Shown: piece by piece, positions 56,815-64,000 of the stretch
Layout of the letters: each line of letters begins with the position of its first letter
How positions within the stretch are numbered: position 1 is the stretch's first letter
NCBI GenBank assembly: GCA_036245805.1
Contig: BTRK01000004.1
Span: forward strand, 9,920,001 to 9,984,000
Length of the DNA stretch: 64,000 bases
Source: Pristionchus mayeri
Lineage: Eukaryota; Nematoda; Chromadorea; Rhabditida; Neodiplogasteridae
Reading direction: 5' to 3'
Notes under the pieces: generated by a model
What the model was told of the DNA's origin: nothing
Databases searched by the model: none
What the model saw: only the letters and a program-made list of their open reading frames with translations
Program-made: the position numbers and the translations under genes

Positions 56815-58061
56815 TCTTCGTTCTCTGTTTCTCGCTTCCCGTTCACAAGGTTAATCGTCCTTTGTTTACTACAAGGGCCTTTGTCTGCTGTCACGTACAC
56901 TGCGCAAACAACAAACAAACAAACAACCAAACAACAAACAAACAATTGCCCGCACGCAAATTCGATACCCTCACGAAACGGTCACCAACTGTGATCCTTG
57001 ATCTGTGATCTCAGGTCGATCACCCTCCCCTCGTCCAATCCCCAGACCGTCTCCGGTCTCACGCAAAATCGTTCTCTAGTCACTGACCCTGATCTCTGAT
57101 CTTTGATCTCTGATCACCGAGTACTTCACACAGAAGACACCTTGTACACTCGAGTGGATCACACTGATGCACACTCACACAGCGGATCACCTGATCAACG
57201 CTGGCACACACGAACACAGCTCGAAAGCTCAGGGAGAGACTCCCAACACGAGGATCAACACCTCAACACAGCCGACACCGAGTCTCCAGGCGTCCGAGTA
57301 CAGCACACGAGTAGTAGCGGAGGTGACAACTAGCCGGAACTAGGGGGCCGTTCTGTTGCAAGAACTGTCGCCCCTTCACCTCACTCTACGGAGAGTAGGC
57401 CGAAGCGACCGCCCCCGACCGAGTGAAAAGTGAAAAGTGAAAAGTGATACTTGAACATATGGTGAGGACGTATCTGGAAAAACGTTTTCGTAACATATTC
57501 TTTTTTTTGGCACCCACTCTCGACAAGGCTTGATGAAGTAGAGATTCGGTACAGGAGCAAGAGTAGTTAGCATATTGGAAACCTGAACTGTCTGTTCTCG
57601 AAAATTTCAATATTCTCATTACGAAAATGACCGAATATTCTTCGAAGACTGATTGAAAAATTTCGAAGAAGTTTAGAAGAAAAGTCATGATTGAAAATCG
57701 AAAGAATGAAACGACGAGTAATTGAACGTTGAGGGCCTGAGGAATTAGTGAATTAAGAGGAGCAATCACAATTGGAGAGACGAAACCGCGGTCTCTTCAT
57801 TCTCTAAACTCTCTCGCCGTATCATCAGTCGAAGGAGTGTGTAGAATGAAGGTACGATTTGCCTAATTTTGATATCTACTAGTAATCTCACTTTCACGAA
57901 CATTCTGTGAATACGCGCTGTGTTCCCGCTCACTGCACTCTGCAATGCAAAGTATACTTTTGATAAAACGAATTACCAGCCTTCTGACGCTCCAATTCCT
58001 GCAGAATCAACCAGCGCAATACGAAGGTGACTATGAATGACATCGAACTGACAATGGTGAC
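56815..58061. other. RTE 5' flank and decayed sequence
   Basis: Upstream of the RTE ORF, 56890-56945 is an ACAAACAAACAA low-complexity tract and 57000-57120 repeats GATCTnTGATC motifs, probably the element 5' UTR up to about 57350. A relic of the MITE family lies at about 57770-57870. At 57985-58061 a minus-strand exon-like segment reads TIVSSMSFIVTFVLRWLILQ, a membrane segment like a 7TM fragment, interrupted by the hAT element. Confidence 0.4.
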
Positions 58062-59068
58062 TAGGGCTGGCGAATGAAGAGGTAAAATGAATCATTCATT
58101 CTCCGTTCAACGGGCGAGCGGCGCGGTGTCATTCTTCATTGAAGAGTGGGGGAGGGCGGTCAATCCTTCATGAAGGAATGCTTTTCCTTCATGAAGGAAG
58201 GACCCAGAAAATGGTTCAAATTAACATGTATTATGAATTATGGGCATGGGATGTGCATGGTAGTTCCGCTGTTCGGATAACGAGGTCGTGAGGAGCTTAT
58301 AACAGTTATGGGATATTACAGTTCACCTAGTAAGAAGCTTCAACAAAACGCTACTTTGCACTTAAAATGCATCGAAGTAATCAATACAGTACCCGTCCAT
58401 CTTGTAGTGGCTTCAGGTAACTGAATGCATGTATGGGAACATGGTGCTTGAATAGATCCGGGACGGAACTGAATGGAAGGCGACACCTATGGCAGCTAGA
58501 CCAAGTCGATCCGTTTTAATCAATCGATACGATAAATAGAGCCAGTAATTTGTAAGGGATTTAGTAATACATTTTTCATGAATACTAACATCTAATATTG
58601 CGTTTGATTTCTTGAATCTAACTGAAAACAAAATCGGATCTGCCTCATCAGGCTGGGGCATACCTACCGAGAATCTGGCATCCTTTCTATCCGACAACTC
58701 ACGTATGAACCGTAACCACCATACCATGATGTATGAGTGATATCAGGCCACGATAAAGATCTTTTGAACTTTATAGAGAAGAAATTTGCCCACAAAATCT
58801 TGTCGAGGTGCACTTATTTCCTATGCCAAACGCTATTAACGGATTGCAACAGTGCAGTCTTTTTACAAGTGGAATGACAATGGCCTATCGACCTTAAATT
58901 CAAAATGTTGTATAAAAATCTCAATCCTGGTTCGAGTTATGACGATTTTCGTAAAATCATTCCTTCATGAAGGACGAGACCGACCGGTCATCCTTCATGA
59001 AGGAGAAATGAGAGGGAGGGGAAAATCGTCTCTTCATTCTTCGATTTTTCCTTCAATCGCCAGCCCTA
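58062..59068. mobile_element. hAT-type non-autonomous transposon
   Basis: The termini TAGGGCTGGCGA and TCGCCAGCCCTA are perfect 12-bp inverted repeats, and the element is flanked by the 8-bp duplication ATGGTGAC (58054-58061 and 59069-59076). An 8-bp duplication and this end sequence are hallmarks of the hAT superfamily. Subterminal CCTTCATGAAGGA palindromes occur near both ends (58188-58240, 58960-59005). There is no transposase. It has split a membrane-protein-like exon. Confidence 0.9.
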
Positions 59069-59076
59069 ATGGTGAC

Positions 59077-59616
59077 ATACGCATGGGCTCATCCCATGTG
59101 CATTTCTCTCTCGCTCTCTCATTTATCGCACACCGCGGTCCAATTGCTCCACACATGGAAAACGAGAGCGAGGGAGAGAGAGAGACGCTCAAAGATCGGA
59201 GTGGAGTGTACGGAAGGATCAAGGCAACAAGTCAAGAGGGAGAATGCGTGGCACTAGTTTGCACACTCCCTTATTCTTCTCTTCTTCTCCTTTTCTCCGT
59301 CTCTCTCTCTCTCTCTCTATCATGTGTTTATGTTTGTGCAGAACCTGTAAATAACTCTAACAACTGAAATGTTCCTCAAATGGGGCGTGTGCGCTAATCG
59401 AATCTAATCAAACCGAGACACATTGTCGGTCACCAAATGTCACGGTTTGACTAAATTATTATTTTTTGATTCTTTTTTTTCTGCCTCGAATGTGCATATT
59501 AAGGAATTGCCGCTATTCAAAACCATGCATATTCAGCTTCGTTCCTTGTTTCACGATACTTCGCTCATTTATCTATGTAATACCTGCATATTTTGAGCTA
59601 ATTCAGTTTCATCGAC
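59077..59616. other. spacer; CT/AG-rich inverted tracts
   Basis: CTCTCTCGCTCTCTC at 59104 and GAGAGCGAGGGAGAGAGAGA at 59162 can pair. There is a (CT)n run at 59298-59320. The region should hold the promoter of NHR-like gene 2. Confidence 0.4.
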
Positions 59617-60610
59617 ATGCCGACCTGTCTCATCTGTGGGAAGGAAACGACAGCGACGCAGTTGGGCATGGACGCTTGTCGGGCGTGCACTGTGTTCTTT
59701 CGATGACCCTATTTTTCTCATTATTTTCCATTCTAACAAGATGGTAGTTCCGTCTTCAGCGTGTTTTCAACGCGCGGACCATGCGCAGGTCTCTTTTGAT
59801 CATATAGCGGCCTAGTTTGTCACTCAGTTGCCCAGCCGGCGATTTCCCCTTCTATGGAGCGAAAATCGGTTCACTGGCGAATTTTGATAATATAGTGTTG
59901 AAAGGATGCTTACGCTGCCCGGATTTCGTGCAAATAGTGGCTAAAAAGGTATATGGGCTGAGTCTGGTCCAACCGTTCATTGACCAGTTGTTTACTATAA
60001 ATCTGGTGAAGAGTGGGCAGCAACTGGTTGTGTGCCGAGTTTCAATTGGTAAGACATGTGAGTGTACTAAGAGTACAGGGATATTTTGAAAATTAAATTT
60101 ATAATTAAAATTATTTAGATATGTAATATTTCAGAAGGAATCAAGGCGCCCGAGATAGTCTAGAGTGCATCAAAGGCAAGGGCTGCAAGGACTATCGGAG
60201 TGTGTTCAAACATTTTAATATATGAATTCGCATCTCTCTCTCTCCTCTCTCAAACCGATCGTACAATTATTGTCACGATCCACTGAATACCAGGGTAGAG
60301 GCTGCCAGCAATCTAGTCAAGAAAAGTGATTTGCACTCGAGGTTGAGGAGTTCAATTGTTTTAGAGCCGGCTTTTAGGAATCTTGCAATTTCACTTACCC
60401 TCGTTTACCTGCGATAAACAATTGTCTTTCCAGATGGCTTGTACGCGTGTCGCAAGTGTCGATTGGAGCGTTTCGACGCGGTGATGTGGGCAGGAAGGAA
60501 CGGCGAGATGCGTAAAGAGAATACTTCCACGGCTGGCTCCTCATCTGACCCGTCCATCGACAGACTCACAGCCGAGTTCAGAATTGCCATGGCGAAGACG
60601 GCGAAATCCG
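59617..60610 (+). pseudogene. nuclear hormone receptor-like gene 2 (DBD exons), probably defective
   Basis: Exon 1 (59617-59702) is 86 nt, as in gene 1, and encodes MPTCLICGKETTATQLG and DACRACTVFFR. The donor position reads ATGACC instead of GTGAGA, so splicing is lost and a stop follows at once. Exon 2 (60135-60199) continues in phase: ARDSLECIKGKGCKDYR, with a GTGTGT donor. Exon 3 (60434-60610) carries GLYACRKCRLERFDAVMW and RNGEMRKENTSTAGSSSD with a GTCAGT donor. No ligand-binding domain follows; a foldback element starts 640 bp later. It is a close paralog of the copy at 22.9 kb. Identity as an NHR DNA-binding domain rests on the Cys spacing and P-box. Confidence 0.75.
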
Positions 60611-61248
60611 GTCAGTATTCACAAAATTTCAGCTGAAAACTAATTTTGAAAATTTGTAACACTCCCGTGGAGGAATTTTCGAGCGAAGAATCTAAGGGTT
60701 TCGAAACCATGGATCTACCAATTCCAATAAATATCAAATCTGGTCGGAGTCTACTACAAATAATACATACAGATCCTGGATGACCTTACCAACGTGAGAA
60801 AAAAAAATTGAGGGTGTAAAAATCGATTTTTGAAAGTTAGCCGAAATCTCGTTTTTTGAGCATCATCAAACTTGCTTGTCCCAGAAACGACTCAAATCGG
60901 TTTTATTTATAACTAACAAGTAAATTAAGGATGTCTGAAATGAAAATATTCTGATTTTTTACCACATGACCATGTTCGGCGCCGAAAATCCTGAAAAAGG
61001 CGTCAGCTTTTTCTCTCTTCAATAATTTTCTTACATGTATTAATGTTTGTTCTTCGATTTAATGCAATAAAAATCCATTGAAAGTTTCCTGCGTGATATG
61101 GAAAATATTTTTTTTCTGTCTCGCACATTGGTTTTCCTTCTATAGCTTTTTCAGTTTTGATTTTTCAAAAATGTTTTCAACACAAAAGTTGCTGGAAATA
61201 ATTTTCCGAATATTTTGAGCCCACCTTTCTAGCTAATCTGGGAGCTGA
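60611..61248. other. no gene recognised
   Basis: AT-rich sequence after the NHR exons. Further receptor exons might be expected here but none could be identified. Confidence 0.35.
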
Positions 61249-62985
61249 TCACGTGTATCATGAGTCAGTGGAGGAATAAACGACCTCTCGGGAACAATTT
61301 CCAACTTTTATTTTTTGTTTGCCTTCATATTATAGTGGTAGCATACACTAGAGCCAACTTCTCGAAAAATCTAAGCCACAGGTCCCAGAGCCGGCTTTTA
61401 GGAATTTTCCGGTTTTGCTCCCGACTATACTGAATCTCAGCTCCCAGACGAGCTAGAGACATGGCAAGGTGCTCAAAATGATCGGAAAAAATATAATAAG
61501 AAACTTTCATGTTTGAAACTAAGCGGTGTAACCAACTCCCGCCAAGTTATGCTCGATAAAGCAGATTTTTATCGAGATAAAAAATCGTAGCTTTTTCGAG
61601 AGTATGCGTTTCAAGCAATTTTATTGCAAAATATAGTAGGTCGAGTTCACACACGAATAGAAAAAATGCAAAAATCGATTTCTGTGATAGGCCTTTTTGG
61701 CAATATACATTTGAATGCTCCAAAGTGACGTTGGCCATAAAAAGATGTGCGTTACCCTGCTTTGTTTTGCCCATTATTTAATGGTTATTGCTATATTTCA
61801 ACATTTCTGTAATAGGAAACTTCGATAACGTCGAAAAAATAAGAGATTTCACAACTTCTGAAAATTCGATTTTGAGACCCCATTTTTTTACCAAATTTAC
61901 GTATCTCAAAGCTAGTAAGTTCTAATGTTGATTTAACCATACATTGTTACCAACAATTGAGAAATATGCTCGAACCGTACTAAATATCATATTCTGAACA
62001 TCAAAAAAATTAATTGTTCTGAAAATTCCCTTTCGAACGAGCATTTTCGAAGCAAAAAAACTTTTAGAGCGTGTATAGACGTTCTGTGCATTGAAATCAA
62101 TTCACTTGGAAGCCTACTGTAGGTTCCACCCAGCGTTGATGGTAGCTGTTGTTAAATTTCTGACTTGGATAGCCGTAAATTTGATGAAAGGTCTCAAAAT
62201 CGAATTTTCAGAAGTTGTGAAATCTCTTATTATTTCGACGTTATCGAAGTCTCCTATTACAGAAATGTTGAAATATAGTAATAGGTATTAAATAATGGGC
62301 ACAACAAAGCAGGGTAACGAACATCTTTTTATGGCCAACGTCACTTTGGAGCATTCAAATGCATATTGCGAAAAAGCCTATCACAGAAATCGATTTGTGT
62401 ATTTTTTTATATTCGTGTATGTACTCGACCTACTATATTTGGCAATAAAATTGCTTGAAATGCATACTCTCGAAAAAGCTACGATTTTTTATCTCGAAAT
62501 CTGCTTTATCGAGTATAACTTGGCGAGCGTTGGTTACACCGCTTAGTTTAAAACATGAAAGTTTCTTATTATATTTTTCCGATCATTTTGAGCTCCTTGC
62601 CATGTCTCTAGCTCGTCTGGGAGCTGAGATACAGTTTAACCGGGAGCAAAACCGGAAAATTCCTAAAAGCCGGCTCTGGGACCTGTGGCCTAGATTTTTC
62701 GAGAAGTTGGCTCTTGTGTATGCTACCACTATAATATGAAGGCAAACAAAAAATTAAATTTGGAAATTGTTCCCACATACCTCCACTGACTGGTGATACC
62801 CGTGTGATATACATTATATCCAGGTGCAAAACCGGAAAATTCCTAAAAGCCGGCTCTGGGACCAACAACCTATATTTTTCGACAACATCCGTCCTGGGTA
62901 TTCTACCACTAAAATATAGTAAAGATCAGGCAAAAAAAAATTGGTTTTGTTCCCGCACTCCTCCACTGGCTCGTGATACGTGTGT
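61249..62985. mobile_element. foldback transposon family 2, copy B, with duplicated right end
   Basis: The left end TCACGTGTATCATGAGTCAG and the right end ...CGTGTGA at 62807 (followed by TA) enclose inverted arms around about 62010. After that TA, a second partial right arm follows (62810-62985) with the same GCAAAACCGGAAAATTCCTA block and a terminal CTCCACTGGCTCGTGATACG, then TA. Confidence 0.8.
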
Positions 62986-64000
62986 TAAATTGTAGGTGCT
63001 ATTGATACGCAAATATCACAAGATGTTCCAAGTCGTCGACTCCAACTTGCGAATTCGTAAAAGATACGGACCAAATACGCTGACGTACGTACATCATACA
63101 GGGTGGCTGATAAATATTGCGCCACTTTTCTTGTTTCTCAATCTCCATTCTCTGTAGACACCATTGCATCAAATTTGGTAACTATGTTGATAAGGGACAA
63201 AAGTTATTAGCCTATAAATATTATCTGGATTGTTCAAGTATTTCAAGAGTTATCACTTCTGAAATATTTTGTTTTGGAATTGGGACTTTTCTGGGCACAT
63301 AAACGTATCTGATAGTTTATGCCGCCTTAGAGCAAGGAATTAGATACAGGACTCATCCATTTATTCCTAATAAGAAGAACCATTTACACGTATAAATATG
63401 TGATCAATTATATTATGAGCCTCGGAACTTTCTCAGAAATGCTTTAAAATTATTTCATTATGAACGGCGCTCTATAAAAAATAATAATATTTCGAAGCCG
63501 CATTCTTCGAACACATTAGCTATTGGAATTGGTCTATTTTATGCATGATACTCCATCATTCTTTATTGTGAAAATGCATTCCATTTGCTTGGGCATATTG
63601 ATTCGGAACCAGAATAAGTTGCGAAATGCTGCGAGGCGCCGCTTTTAGCGATATTTTGAGGTGCCTACTTCTACCATTAATTCAATGTTTACATTCAATT
63701 TGATGCAACAATATTTCATAACTCGACTCTGTTAATAGCTATGCAACATTATACGGCGGTATCAACATTCAGAATAAGAAATTCCGAAAAGTGAGTTTTT
63801 TGCATATGCGTGACTGATATTCATCAAATTTATCTCTCTCTGTTTTCAGAGACCCTATATCGCATTTGACAAGATTATCACTTAGTGGAAGGGTTACTCT
63901 TCATATTCACCTCGGTTGCAATTTCGATGGACGTTGAGATCATTTTATATATCGAAAAAATGTGAACGGAGCATTGAGTAAAAATGTAGACTACTTTTTG
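62986..64000. other. one possible exon; mariner-like terminus
   Basis: 62995-63083 is flanked by an AG acceptor and a GTACGT donor and reads VLLIRKYHKMFQVVDSNLRI then RKRYGPNTLT, perhaps a receptor loop; the family is unclear. At 63097 a TA followed by CAGGGTGGCTGATAAATATT resembles a mariner-type transposon end. The rest shows nothing I can identify. Confidence 0.35.

Overview
This window is eukaryotic and reads as a nematode autosomal-arm-like region, most probably a free-living rhabditid or diplogastrid. The evidence is: genes with many short introns (45-100 nt, GT...TTNCAG); nematode-type 7TM chemoreceptor fragments; two divergent nuclear-hormone-receptor (NHR) fragments; a receptor-type guanylyl cyclase; and a dense load of palindromic (foldback) DNA transposons with TA target sites. 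No species can be named from the sequence alone.

Layout. 1-5.8 kb: a ribosomal protein L10a processed pseudogene carrying a MITE, then an intact five-exon ferritin gene with a duplicated scrap of its last exon and a broken tRNA-Cys-like sequence downstream. 6-22 kb: transposon country. Foldback elements (arms up to 1 kb) surround one nearly complete chemoreceptor gene on the minus strand (8.3-9.9 kb) and a broken one on the plus strand (15.4-19.7 kb). 22.9-26.1 kb: NHR-like gene 1, with a 120-bp tandem array in its first intron. 26.3-28.0 kb: another foldback and the last exons of a chemoreceptor. 28.85-38.7 kb (minus): a receptor guanylyl cyclase with signal peptide, ligand-binding ectodomain, TM, kinase-homology domain and catalytic cyclase domain, apparently intact. 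40.5-50.8 kb (minus): a rhodopsin-class GPCR whose first intron (about 7.6 kb) holds a decayed Helitron, a tRNA-like sequence, an array of perfect heat-shock elements, a 120-bp minisatellite and a retroposon with target duplication. 51.6-53.8 kb: a foldback transposon whose two arms enclose a spliced, phase-consistent 243-codon zinc-finger ORF. 54.9-56.8 kb: a non-LTR (RTE-like) retrotransposon ORF cut off inside the reverse transcriptase. 58.1-59.1 kb: a hAT-type element with 8-bp target duplication. 59.6-60.6 kb: NHR-like gene 2. 61.2-63.0 kb: a second copy of foldback family 2.

The host genes that look functional are ferritin (iron storage), the receptor guanylyl cyclase and the rhodopsin-class GPCR (both membrane signalling), and possibly the minus-strand chemoreceptor. 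They do not form a visible pathway together. The strongest candidates for new biology are the foldback element with an internal spliced gene, and the heat-shock-element array next to the Helitron inside a GPCR intron. Also notable is a repeated motif shared by three of the four ferritin introns and by the minisatellite 44 kb away.
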